Origin: Catalinimonas niigatensis
Lineage (GTDB): Bacteria > Bacteroidota > Bacteroidia > Cytophagales > Cyclobacteriaceae
NCBI RefSeq assembly: GCF_030506285.1
Contig: NZ_CP119422.1
Coordinates: forward strand, 3,707,501 to 3,771,500
DNA length: 64,000 nt
Reading direction: 5' to 3'
In this document: in pieces, positions 27,406 through 36,984 of the stretch
How positions within the stretch are numbered: position 1 is the first letter of the stretch
Layout of the letters: each line of letters opens with the position of its first letter
The notes under the pieces: model-generated
Database searches by the model: none
Told to the model about the DNA's origin: nothing
Seen by the model: the letters and a program-made list of their open reading frames with translations, nothing else
Made by a program: the position numbers and the translations under genes

Positions 27406-30400
27406 TTAGAATCCATCTCGATCAGCTTCCGGTTTTTTGTCTTCCGTATCATCACCAGCGATTACCGGAACAGCCGTATTGAAATTATACTGCTCTTCTA
27501 TGCCCAGATAGTCTTTGCGGAAGCGATTGATATAGGTAAGCGTCTCCGCAATATCACTTAAAAAATAAGCATACTCTCCTCCATCTACTTTCCCAATTTT
27601 GGACTTACTTCCTATTACATCACAAAACTGCTCATTGTATGCCCACACTGCCAGACGATTGTTTTGATAGCTAAAGTAGTACCATGAGTCCGCTGTTGCC
27701 TGCATAAAAAGGTTCACCATCATACCACCCATTTCAATAGGCTTGATTTCCAGAAAACCTGTCATACTTCCATTTACATCCTGCGCCCTTACATTTGCTA
27801 AGCCTAAGGGAGAAGTATTGTACCAGGCTTTATGTTCTTCTGACCAAGCCATATCCACATCGGCAAAGACCAGTGTTTTTTCCAGTTTGCCCGACATAGA
27901 TACCAGAGGGGTGTAATTGCTTATAGAACTTTTATCCCAATCACGGGCAGCCTGATCGCCGATGATTTCAGCAAGCTTATAAAGTAAGGTAGTACGATCG
28001 CTTGTAGCCGACTGTGCCCCCGACTTATTAAGCGACTCATTGAGGTCGGCTCCCATAATATCTATCGCCTGGGTAGGTAAATCAATAGTAAAAGCCATCA
28101 TAGCGTCTAGACTAAACGCTTTACTTTCCAGGTTACCTTTCCCTATTACTGCCGCCTCTATGCCAAAGGATTCACTTTTAAAAGGCATAAATTCTGCTGG
28201 CCCTTCAAAATTAACGGTTTGCTTGTTTTCATTATACGTAAATACTTCACCCGCCAAAGCTCCCCTCTGATCTTTCTTGGGCGACCTGATTACATATTCA
28301 TTTTTTTCTTCGTCGAAGGACAAGAGTCCTCTGGGCTTGAAAAAGTCAAAATCATCCGGTGACTTTCTATCCATCACAAAAGTACTGTACAGGCTATTGT
28401 CTTTGCTGCTTATGTGCAACCCTGCTGTCAAAGGCTCACCCTGGCTGGTAAGCGCTTCATTAAAATTAAACACCAGTTGTTTCTGTCCGGCATCACTTGC
28501 ATAGGCAATCCAGGTGTTGTAATCCGGCAGACGTTTAAAATCCAGTTTTACCTCACCATCCAACTCCAAAGCTTCTTTGGCAGCATGCATCCGTACATCA
28601 CCCCGATAGAGCATTCCTGGGGAAATAATAATGTTTTGATCTGCCTCAGCTCTACCATTGGCTATTGTATGGTACAACGTCTGCTTCTTCGTCTGCACTG
28701 TATCTTTATAGAAATTATTCATTTCTATAGAAAAAGTATCAGATGCAGCAATCAATTCATAATAAGCCTTGCCCTTAAAGAGGTTTCGGGAGAGGATATC
28801 AATTGTACCGTTGGTAAGCCTATGGTATTCATTCAATGTATCTATTACCAGTATAGCATTCCGAAAGGTTTCAAACTTTGCATTTTCCAGGATTTGCAGC
28901 TGATTATTTTCAGGAATTATTTTAGCATCGGCGGCGGCAATGTAGGGTACTCCAAAGATATCCAATTGTAGCAAAGGAATACGATAGATAGCCTCTTCTG
29001 CATTGAACCATAGCGAGTCAAGTTCCTTGCGCGTGGCATAAAAGTAAGAGTTTTCTATCTCTACATCATCTGGCTTACTCATCTTAACTGTTTCCTCTTC
29101 AAGATTCCATACGGCATTGGTGATAGAAGTCTTGAATTGAGCATAAGGGAAATCAATGGCTGCTACACCTTCTACTTCAGGGCTAATGTTGGCAATATTC
29201 TGCTCAAGATCAAAATCCAGAAATACATCATCTCCCGCCAGCACTGGCTTTTCCGGATTATCTGATTTGATTTCAAAAGCAGCATTATGCGCATCAAAGC
29301 GTGTTTGTTCAAAAGTCATTTTCTCTGATGTCGCCTCTGAGCCTCTTGTAAACAAGGTTCCACTACCTAACAGTCCTCCCTTCTCTGTTAAGATCGCTGA
29401 GCCATCCATAGAAGCCGTCTGATTATAAAACTCAAATGGATCAGCATTATTAGAGATATACATACTGTCCACTTGTGGTAACCAGAGCATGGTATAATCT
29501 TCTACATAGGCTTGAGGAAAACTGGTACTGCCCAGTGTTCCTTCTCTGATCTCCGCAGCTGTTCCTATGGTAGTGACAGAGTCCAGGTAAAAGATAAACT
29601 CTTCAGACTCCAGCGTAGAGGTCAGAAAATCAATAGATCCATTACCTCTTAGCCCTTTTGCATCCAGACGTAGCTGATTGGTATAAGCGGCAGAACCTCC
29701 ATACAACTGATACCCTTGTGAGGATACATGATTAAATCCCATAGAGTTATCTGCCATTACCTTTAGTGTTTCGTCTATAGGAGGTAGGATATCACTATAA
29801 AAAGTGCCCTCAAACCCAATAGAAGAAGGGTCAGCATTGCTTAAACTATCAATTGCAAAAGGAGGTATGACAAAATACATAGATTTATCGTATGCTCCAT
29901 CTAGTATGTTTTTGTTATCAAAATACACAATGGCTCCATTTTCTGCATCAAACTTAGGATAATCCGGAAGAGATTTTCTTGCCGATTTATTTTTGGGGTC
30001 ATTTATGTATAGCGTACCTGAGGTCTGCTTGAATCCATCTCCCATCTTCTCGAGGAAGCTTTCATCTTGCGTAGCACTTTGTAGAGTGTTGTCCACTTTC
30101 TTGCGCGCGCCTTTTTCTGTGGGTAAGTAGAAGCTAATAGAATCAATTTTGGGTAGATCAATCTTAAAACTGTCATAGTTAAAGGTGAAGCCTTCTCCTA
30201 CAAACTCAAAGTTGCCAGATTGCAGTTTTCCATTAAAACGGAAGTTACGCTCACCCAGCATGGTGACTTCATTGTTGGTAGGTTCAATAGATACCCCTAA
30301 CTCCTCGCTAATATTAAATTGCTGAATTCCTCTCATAATCAGCTCTTTACTATCCAGTTTAATAGTAGCATTGGGACCATCATCTTCAAAGGATGGCATC

Positions 30401-32268
30401 ATGAGGTTGTCGTAATCTACTCTTCGGGCTTTTGCCAGTGTATAATGAATTCCTTTCTTTTTTAGGGTGACCAAACCACTAGCAGGATCATAATCGATAT
30501 AACCTCTTGTCATCAAATCCATCATCGCTGCTCTTAGCGTTTTTTCGTTCTCCTTCATATCACGCGCCATATCGTAGGTATAAAAAGAAAGTGTATTATT
30601 CTTTCTACCATAACCTACTGCCATGATCAGGGGGTGAAAACCATACATCTGGCTTAACTGGTCAAAAGCTTCTTCATTAAAATACTCATGAGACTCAAAA
30701 ACAACCGGCACTTTATCACGCGCTGTCAGGGTAGAAATGTTCAGACTATCCGTTCTAAGATCCCAGCGTATGATATCTGCCTGTATATCCATCTTCAGGT
30801 GGGTAGCAATAAAGGGCGTATGCTTATATTTTCCATTGATGGAAAGTAGCGTAAGCTGTGAAGAATCCATGGCATACTTGAGTTCAATCGCCGGATGGTA
30901 AATAGAGTCTGTCCGTTGATAAACAGCTACTGTGGATTGTGGACTGGTAAGTAATGAATCTCCTCCAATACTAAATTTTTTTGACACCGCACGGAATTTT
31001 TTCTTTCCTCCTCCCTGCACCTCTATGACAGCGTCTCCTTCCATCATAGATGCACTGGTAATTTTATTCCCCAGCACAGAAAATCCTCCCTGATAAGATA
31101 CTATGTTCTCGTTAACTGATTTTTTGTTGAATATATCTACCTCAATATTACTGTTATAGGACATAAAGCGCGGATAGCGGGCATTTTTAGTGCTAGAATG
31201 TTTCTGGCTGGCAAATTGAAAGGCTCCTTTTACTGATTCTTTTACCTTACCCAAGTAGGTCATTTTGCCATTTTCTGCGCTAAGACGAGGCACTCTAATG
31301 TCAAAATTATATTTATCAAGTGTATAAAAGACCGAATCAGCACTTAAACCGGCTGTGACCCAGTCAAATTTTCCCCCTTCGCCTACCATCAAATGTTGGT
31401 GAAGCATCAGATCAGCTGTTGTTTTGACTAAATTTGCAGAGTCAAAAGTTGTCAGGAAAGTAAGGTCAACACTCTCCAGATGCATAATGGGACCCACCAA
31501 TTCGGGCTGAATTGTCTCTTCTACAATGTACTCTGCTACCTGTAGCTTTTCTTCTGCTTGTACTTCTTCTGTATTATTCTCTTCTACCTCTCCCCAACCA
31601 TCATTCCATTCATCATCTTGTGCCGTACTTTCCCACTGATCACTACTTTCAGGATCACCCCAGGCTCCATCTCCCCAACCGTCATCTTCATCCCAGCCAG
31701 ATACTTCTTCATTTGAAGAGCTTTCTACTTCAGGTACATATACATCTTTAGCCGGGGCAACAAAGCTGAAGGAATATTTAGCGTTTTTGGCCAATAACTT
31801 ATTGTAATTGGCATAATATAATGCTTGCCGCTGAAAGAATTCTCTCAAGGTGGTTACAGTATAGCCAAACTCCTTCCGATCGTAGTGCTTGGCCGTTTGG
31901 TGGAGCATTGATAATAGTCCATCCAAATTTTGCTTTGAAATCTGTGCCGAATCTACTGCCGTATTGATTACTGCATAGTAGCTGACAAAAAACGGATTAA
32001 GTTGAAAATTCTTGGCCAGCATCTGTGAGGATGTAGCCATGATCGTATCTCTTTGCGTAGCAGAAAGCTCTTGCCAAAGGCCTGCAAACTGTTCTCCAAT
32101 TTTGATGGCAGTACTGTCGTTGGTTTTGGTAAGCAGCGTTTTTACATCGTTCCCATACACCTCCACACTATCTGTGAGCTGATACCGTTGTGCACATACC
32201 ATCTGTGCTATGAGCAGCAATATGCTGACGATAGAAATTACCTTCATACTCTTGCTTTTATTCATCAC
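27406..32268 (-). CDS. Very large exported protein of unknown function, 1620 aa
   Basis: I do not recognise the family. A signal peptide is visible (about 8-26, ending MVCAQ). An acidic, Trp/Gly-rich low-complexity stretch (about 180-240, with repeated DGWGD/AWGD/NDGWGE units) follows a helical N-terminal region. The remaining about 1350 residues alternate short strands and turns, with recurring phrases such as FDAENGAIVYFDNKN and LDAKGLRGNGSIDFLTSTLESEEF. This looks like a long beta-rich, possibly AsmA/OstA-like or beta-helical structure. There is no T9SS domain or obvious outer-membrane barrel signature. A minus-strand TATTTTTG (32321-32314) may be its promoter. Monocistronic with a strong terminator. 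The location is probably periplasmic or outer-membrane associated. Confidence 0.85.
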   Translation of the reverse strand: MMNKSKSMKVISIVSILLLIAQMVCAQRYQLTDSVEVYGNDVKTLLTKTNDSTAIKIGEQFAGLWQELSATQRDTIMATSSQMLAKNFQLNPFFVSYYAVINTAVDSAQISKQNLDGLLSMLHQTAKHYDRKEFGYTVTTLREFFQRQALYYANYNKLLAKNAKYSFSFVAPAKDVYVPEVESSSNEEVSGWDEDDGWGDGAWGDPESSDQWESTAQDDEWNDGWGEVEENNTEEVQAEEKLQVAEYIVEETIQPELVGPIMHLESVDLTFLTTFDSANLVKTTADLMLHQHLMVGEGGKFDWVTAGLSADSVFYTLDKYNFDIRVPRLSAENGKMTYLGKVKESVKGAFQFASQKHSSTKNARYPRFMSYNSNIEVDIFNKKSVNENIVSYQGGFSVLGNKITSASMMEGDAVIEVQGGGKKKFRAVSKKFSIGGDSLLTSPQSTVAVYQRTDSIYHPAIELKYAMDSSQLTLLSINGKYKHTPFIATHLKMDIQADIIRWDLRTDSLNISTLTARDKVPVVFESHEYFNEEAFDQLSQMYGFHPLIMAVGYGRKNNTLSFYTYDMARDMKENEKTLRAAMMDLMTRGYIDYDPASGLVTLKKKGIHYTLAKARRVDYDNLMMPSFEDDGPNATIKLDSKELIMRGIQQFNISEELGVSIEPTNNEVTMLGERNFRFNGKLQSGNFEFVGEGFTFNYDSFKIDLPKIDSISFYLPTEKGARKKVDNTLQSATQDESFLEKMGDGFKQTSGTLYINDPKNKSARKSLPDYPKFDAENGAIVYFDNKNILDGAYDKSMYFVIPPFAIDSLSNADPSSIGFEGTFYSDILPPIDETLKVMADNSMGFNHVSSQGYQLYGGSAAYTNQLRLDAKGLRGNGSIDFLTSTLESEEFIFYLDSVTTIGTAAEIREGTLGSTSFPQAYVEDYTMLWLPQVDSMYISNNADPFEFYNQTASMDGSAILTEKGGLLGSGTLFTRGSEATSEKMTFEQTRFDAHNAAFEIKSDNPEKPVLAGDDVFLDFDLEQNIANISPEVEGVAAIDFPYAQFKTSITNAVWNLEEETVKMSKPDDVEIENSYFYATRKELDSLWFNAEEAIYRIPLLQLDIFGVPYIAAADAKIIPENNQLQILENAKFETFRNAILVIDTLNEYHRLTNGTIDILSRNLFKGKAYYELIAASDTFSIEMNNFYKDTVQTKKQTLYHTIANGRAEADQNIIISPGMLYRGDVRMHAAKEALELDGEVKLDFKRLPDYNTWIAYASDAGQKQLVFNFNEALTSQGEPLTAGLHISSKDNSLYSTFVMDRKSPDDFDFFKPRGLLSFDEEKNEYVIRSPKKDQRGALAGEVFTYNENKQTVNFEGPAEFMPFKSESFGIEAAVIGKGNLESKAFSLDAMMAFTIDLPTQAIDIMGADLNESLNKSGAQSATSDRTTLLYKLAEIIGDQAARDWDKSSISNYTPLVSMSGKLEKTLVFADVDMAWSEEHKAWYNTSPLGLANVRAQDVNGSMTGFLEIKPIEMGGMMVNLFMQATADSWYYFSYQNNRLAVWAYNEQFCDVIGSKSKIGKVDGGEYAYFLSDIAETLTYINRFRKDYLGIEEQYNFNTAVPVIAGDDTEDKKPEADRDGF

Positions 32269-32410
32269 CTATTAAGTGCATAACGTTATTAGCCAAAAAA
32301 AATTAGCTAACTGCAAAAATATATCCAGTAAAAGGGTTTTTTTCAGAAGGAATTGTAAGGTTTACAGATATTTAGTAGGAGAGAAGCTCCTATCTCGTAA
32401 ATTTTGCTTA

Positions 32411-33253
32411 TCAGGATGAAAAAATTAGCTTTAGTGCGACCCAGTCGTTTCTTTCTTTCTCTGCGCTTACTTGTAATCCGTTTGCTCTTGCTTTCTCTTC
32501 TATGAGCGGAGCATCATAGTGATAGAACCCACTTAACAACAGCATACCATCCCGTTTTAAACGTGCTGCGTAAAATGGTATTTCTTGCAGAAGGACATTA
32601 CGATTGATATTGGCCAGGATGATATCAAACTTTTCTTCTTTACTTATATCTTCTACTGTCCCCAAAAACATTTTCACCTGTGAGCAGTGGTTCATCTCAA
32701 AACTTTCACGGCTATTATCTACTGCCCACTCATTATTATCAAAAGCTACTATTTCACCTGCTCCTTTCAGGCTGGCCATGATCGCCAGGATGCCGGTACC
32801 ACAACCAGCATCCATTACTTTTTTTTGTGTATGTTCTATTTCCAGTTGCCAGCTCAACATTAAGTAGGTTGTAGCATGATGCCCGGTGCCAAAAGACATT
32901 TTAGGGTTGATTACAATTTCATAAGGAAATTTTTGATCAATCTTATGAAAATCTGCCCTTACCAGACACTGATCCTCTACTATGATAGATTCAAAGTTGC
33001 TTTCCCACTCTACATTCCAGTTTTTTTCCTCAATCCGGCTACTGGTAAATGAAATTGCTCCCCAGTCTTTGTACTTTTCAAGTAATTGATCCAGACTGCT
33101 TACATCAAATTTGCTGGCCAGAATATAGGCTTCAAATCCCTCTTCTTGTTCCCAAAAAGAGTCATAACTCATTTCTGATAACTCAGCGATTAAAATTTCT
33201 GTCAGATCATCAGGGCACTGAAATAGTAAAGACAAATACTCCTTCTTTTTCAT
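32411..33253 (-). CDS. prmA: Ribosomal protein L11 methyltransferase
   Basis: SAM-dependent methyltransferase for ribosomal protein L11. It shows the motif I block MDAGCGTGILAIMASLKGA (about 141-159), the conserved KMSFGTGHHATTYLML just before it and ILANINRNVLL (the N-hydrophobic methyltransferase motif). The N-terminal region (about 1-100) corresponds to the L11-recognition domain. Its ATG overlaps the tpiA stop by one base (TAATG), so the two are coupled. Confidence 0.94.
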   Translation of the reverse strand: MKKKEYLSLLFQCPDDLTEILIAELSEMSYDSFWEQEEGFEAYILASKFDVSSLDQLLEKYKDWGAISFTSSRIEEKNWNVEWESNFESIIVEDQCLVRADFHKIDQKFPYEIVINPKMSFGTGHHATTYLMLSWQLEIEHTQKKVMDAGCGTGILAIMASLKGAGEIVAFDNNEWAVDNSRESFEMNHCSQVKMFLGTVEDISKEEKFDIILANINRNVLLQEIPFYAARLKRDGMLLLSGFYHYDAPLIEEKARANGLQVSAEKERNDWVALKLIFSS

Positions 33254-34014
33254 TAACTAAAAGACTTAGCAATATCTATGAAATCACGGGACTTCAGGGA
33301 AGCACCACCAATCAAGCCTCCATCTACATCTTCTCCGGCAAAGATTTCTCTGGCATTGTCAGGCTTTACACTACCTCCATAAAGTATAGAAATAGCATCT
33401 GCTACATCCTGTCCATATTTGGAGGCTATCTGTTTACGGATTACAGCGTGCATCTCCTGTGCCTGCTCGGCACTTGCTGTTTTGCCGGTACCTATGGCCC
33501 AGATAGGTTCATAAGCTACGATAATCTTACTTACATCTTCCTTAGAAAGGTGGAATAAACTTTCTTCTATCTGTTTTTGCACATAGGCGTCCTGTGCTTC
33601 TCTTTCCCGAATTTCTAATGGCTCTCCACAGCAGAATATAGGTACCAGACCTTGTTTCAGTGCAACATCAAGTTTTTTGGCCAGCAGTTCATTGCTTTCC
33701 TTAAATTGCTCTCGTCTTTCACTATGGCCCAGTATTACATATTTTACGCCTACTGATTGTAGCATAGCTACCGAAGTTTCTCCAGTATAAGCCCCGGACT
33801 CTTGTTCACTGCAATTCTGAGCGCCCAATCCAATTGGAGACCCTTTAAGCATACCATGCAAAGCAGAAAGATGAATAAAGGGAGGACACAGGATAAGTTG
33901 TACATCTCCTGGCAGTTCATCCTCTGCCATGTGCTTTACTTCCGAGGTTAGCGATTGCCCTTCTTCCAGGGTTTTGTTCATCTTCCAGTTTCCGGCTACT
34001 ATTTTTTTTCTCAT
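33253..34014 (-). CDS. tpiA: Triosephosphate isomerase
   Basis: Interconverts dihydroxyacetone phosphate and glyceraldehyde-3-phosphate. Catalytic residues are visible: K11 in AGNWKMN, H97 in VILGHSERRE and E169 in AYEPIWAIGTGKTA. The phosphate-binding YGGSVKPDNA and GGLIGGASL motifs are near the C-terminus. Full length (253 aa). First gene of the tpiA-prmA pair. Confidence 0.97.
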   Translation of the reverse strand: MRKKIVAGNWKMNKTLEEGQSLTSEVKHMAEDELPGDVQLILCPPFIHLSALHGMLKGSPIGLGAQNCSEQESGAYTGETSVAMLQSVGVKYVILGHSERREQFKESNELLAKKLDVALKQGLVPIFCCGEPLEIREREAQDAYVQKQIEESLFHLSKEDVSKIIVAYEPIWAIGTGKTASAEQAQEMHAVIRKQIASKYGQDVADAISILYGGSVKPDNAREIFAGEDVDGGLIGGASLKSRDFIDIAKSFS

Positions 34015-34147
34015 GTCAAGTGGTTTAGATTAAAAAATCTACAAAGTTTTATTGCTGTAAAGTTAAAAGAATAGTATCACAGATGTTCAAATACTACTAT
34101 TCATTTTCGATAAGCTTGTTAAATTTGTACGCTTAACATCAATTTTT

Positions 34148-34825
34148 ATGAGAATAGATATCATTACCTGCCTGCCATCTCTGCTGGAAAGTCCTTTTTC
34201 GCATTCTATTTTGAAACGTGCACAGGAGAAAGGCCTCGTGGAAGTAGTTGTACATGATCTGCGTGATTATGCTGTGAATAAACACAAGCAGGTAGATGAC
34301 TATGCCTATGGTGGTGGAGCAGGTATGGTACTGATGATTGAACCTATCGTACGCTGTATCAGACAATTGCAGGAAAACACTTCTTATGACGAAATCATTT
34401 ACATGAGTCCTGATGGTGAGCGCCTGGATCAACCCATCGCCAATCAACTTTCTTTGAAGCGTAACCTTATACTGCTCTGCGGACATTATAAAGGTGTAGA
34501 TGAGCGGGTAAGGGAGCATTTTGTTACGCGTGAAATTAGTATTGGTGACTATGTACTTTCAGGGGGAGAACTTGCCGCGGCCGTTTTGGCTGATTCTATT
34601 ATTCGCCTGCTTCCCGGAGTACTTTCTGATGAAACCTCTGCTCTTTCCGATTCTTTTCAGGACAATCTGATTGCTCCACCCGTCTTTACCCGGCCTTCAG
34701 ATTTTGAGGGGATGAAAGTTCCTGATGTTCTGCTTTCTGGTCATGAACAACGTATTGATGATTGGCGACATGAGCAATCAATGAAAAGAACTGCTGAGCG
34801 CCGTCCCGGATTATTAGATGATTAG
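34148..34825 (+). CDS. trmD: tRNA (guanine-N1)-methyltransferase
   Basis: SPOUT-class enzyme that methylates G37 of tRNAs to keep the reading frame. Motifs: [29 protein letters not shown] and [16 protein letters not shown], which together form the trefoil-knot SAM site. Length (225 aa) is normal. Here trmD stands alone rather than in the common rpsP-rimM-trmD-rplS operon. It is divergent from tpiA, with 133 bases between. Confidence 0.96.
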   Translation: MRIDIITCLPSLLESPFSHSILKRAQEKGLVEVVVHDLRDYAVNKHKQVDDYAYGGGAGMVLMIEPIVRCIRQLQENTSYDEIIYMSPDGERLDQPIANQLSLKRNLILLCGHYKGVDERVREHFVTREISIGDYVLSGGELAAAVLADSIIRLLPGVLSDETSALSDSFQDNLIAPPVFTRPSDFEGMKVPDVLLSGHEQRIDDWRHEQSMKRTAERRPGLLDD

Positions 34826-35478
34826 CCCTATTCTTTTTAGTATGTTAGTATGATTTTATCCCCAGAACAAAACGTCTTTGATAAAATTTAGCACTGAGCA
34901 CTCCATTTTTAGGCTGTGGTAAAGCTTCTAAAATTTTTGCTATTGGAGCACCCTGTCCTCAATGTTTGTAAGTAGTTATTTAGGTCCCTCTTATTCTACT
35001 ATTTTTGCTTTTTTATAAGTTTGAAGTAATATCATCTTCTTTATGCCCTTTTCTATACTGATCTCTTTCATCTATTCCTATCATATAAGCTTGATATTGG
35101 AAAATAGCCCTAGCGTTTAAATTTCAGCCTTTTTTTCTTTTTATTATGTGTCCTATAAATAATTAAGGAAATATTTCTTTTTTTATTTATTAAAAAAGTA
35201 TAATTTTGACTAAATAAATTTAAATATTACACGCGGTATGTTTATTGCTGTTTGTAACAAAATTTGAAGTCTTACCGTTAATCAACAAGACTTTAACAGT
35301 ACTTTACAGTTAGTATTTTGTAAAATTTTACTAATATTAGTCTTAATAAGCGCTTTAATATACGGTTTGTCAAATGTTATGGTGTCTTTTTTATTAGCTA
35401 ATATTCTAATTTTCTGAAGCCTATTACTTCGTAAGGTAAAACTTACGAATATATAGAATCTGTAAAATCTAAAGTATA
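34826..35478. other. Long AT-rich intergenic region before the MltF-like gene
   Basis: About 650 bases with no supported gene; only frames of under about 20 codons were found in the parts I translated by eye. It contains a -7-like TAATTTTG (35201-35208) and several T-rich runs. No tRNA-like cloverleaf or strong hairpin was recognised. It may hold the promoter and long leader of the lytic transglycosylase gene, or an unrecognised small RNA. Confidence 0.4.
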
Positions 35479-36984
35479 GTGATAGAAATAAAAACCTATA
35501 TATCGCACATACCTCATACCCGTCTGTTACTCACTTTTCTTTTCTTGTTTGTTTTTTCTTGCAGTGAGGAAAATGGATCAGGGCAGTATGAGCATCAGGC
35601 TGAAGTTCCTGATCCTATTACCTTTGATCTGGATCATATTCGGGAAAGAGGAAGCTTGGTAGCTATTCTTAATAATAGTTCTACTGGCTATTTTATATAT
35701 CGCGGTCAGCCTATGGGCTATGAGTATGAATTACTTACTCTATTGGCTACTGAACTCAATCTTAAATTACAGATTAAGCTTACCAGTGATATTGACGAAG
35801 CCATTTACATGTTGAATGAGGGGGAGGGTGATATTATCGCTTTCAATATGGCGGTGACTTCTAACCGTCAGGAACAAGTTTCTTTTACTGAGCATCATAA
35901 TGAAGTGAAGCAGGTGCTGGTGCAACGTAAACCTGAAAACTGGCATATCATGAAACGTCATGAAATTGACGATATGGTAATCAGAAACCCTTTGGCACTT
36001 GATGGTAAGACAATTCATGTGCAAAGGAATTCAGCTTTCGTGACTCGTTTGAAGAACCTTTCTGAAGAGATTGGAGGCAAAATTGAAATCAAGCAAGCTG
36101 AGATTGGCCAGGATTCTGAAGCGCTGATCCGGAAAGTTGCGGATGGAGAAATTGACTATACTGTTGCTGATGAAGATGTAGCTATGGTAAACGCCACCTA
36201 TTATTCAAACATCGACGTAAGCACTCCTATAAGCTTCCCTCAGAAGATTGCCTGGGCTACCCGTAGTAATGCCCCTCAACTCTTAAATGAGGTTAATGAT
36301 TGGATTCGGGAGATGAAAAAGCAGACGGATTACTATGTAATCTACAACAAATATTATAAAAGCCCTAAAGCTTCTCTTCGTAGGGTAACAAGCACTTATT
36401 CTTCGCTGAGCAGCGATAAAATTTCACCCTTTGATGACATCTTCAAGCAGGCTGCGGATAGCCTGGGTTGGGATTGGCGTTTGCTTGCTGCACAGGCATT
36501 TCAGGAGTCTAAATTTGATATAAGTGCAGAATCATGGGCAGGAGCAATAGGGTTGATGCAGTTACTCCCCGAAACCGGTGAGTTATATGGCATATCTGAC
36601 ATGCATGATCCCATGCAAAGCTTACAGGCAGGAGCCGCTTATTTGAGTTGGTTGGATAGCATCTGGGAAAAATATGTCCCTGATAGCGACGAACGTATCA
36701 AATTTGTATTGGCCTCTTATAATGCCGGTCAGGGACATGTGCTGGATGCAAGACGTTTAGCGCAAAAATTTGGCAAAAACCCCGCTTCCTGGGAGGATGT
36801 GGCTTATTTTCTGGAGAAAAAATCTGAACCAGAATTCTATAAAGATCCGGTTGTTGAGTCTGGCTACTGCCGAGGCCGTGAACCTGTAAACTATGTAGAG
36901 GATATCCTCAATCGTTATGAGCGTTATAAGCAGCTCGTAAATCCCGAAATGATTATAGCTTCTGCCGCCGAAACCTCCGTTTAA
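35479..36984 (+). CDS. MltF-like membrane-bound lytic transglycosylase
   Basis: Lipoprotein: GTG start, hydrophobic signal and lipobox VFSC (C28). An ABC-transporter-type solute-binding domain (about 50-295) precedes an SLT lytic transglycosylase domain (about 315-450). The catalytic Glu is E343 in AAQAFQESKFD, followed by SWAGAIGLMQLLPETG and the SYNAGQGHVLDA motif. This is the domain order of MltF, which cleaves peptidoglycan glycan strands to 1,6-anhydro products and is allosterically tuned by the binding domain. No ATG lies upstream of the signal, so GTG is accepted. The 3' end overlaps the convergent desaturase gene by 4 bases. Confidence 0.92.
   Translation: MIEIKTYISHIPHTRLLLTFLFLFVFSCSEENGSGQYEHQAEVPDPITFDLDHIRERGSLVAILNNSSTGYFIYRGQPMGYEYELLTLLATELNLKLQIKLTSDIDEAIYMLNEGEGDIIAFNMAVTSNRQEQVSFTEHHNEVKQVLVQRKPENWHIMKRHEIDDMVIRNPLALDGKTIHVQRNSAFVTRLKNLSEEIGGKIEIKQAEIGQDSEALIRKVADGEIDYTVADEDVAMVNATYYSNIDVSTPISFPQKIAWATRSNAPQLLNEVNDWIREMKKQTDYYVIYNKYYKSPKASLRRVTSTYSSLSSDKISPFDDIFKQAADSLGWDWRLLAAQAFQESKFDISAESWAGAIGLMQLLPETGELYGISDMHDPMQSLQAGAAYLSWLDSIWEKYVPDSDERIKFVLASYNAGQGHVLDARRLAQKFGKNPASWEDVAYFLEKKSEPEFYKDPVVESGYCRGREPVNYVEDILNRYERYKQLVNPEMIIASAAETSV

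Noticed and set aside
28414-28971. 185-codon plus-strand frame opposite the 1620-aa gene
   Set aside because: No start context, no domain and a Cys/His/Ile-rich translation; the opposite strand has one uninterrupted 1620-codon frame with a signal peptide.
32365-32385. TAGGAG/CTCCTA hairpin after prmA as a terminator
   Set aside because: The stem is short and no T tract follows on the minus strand, so support is too weak.
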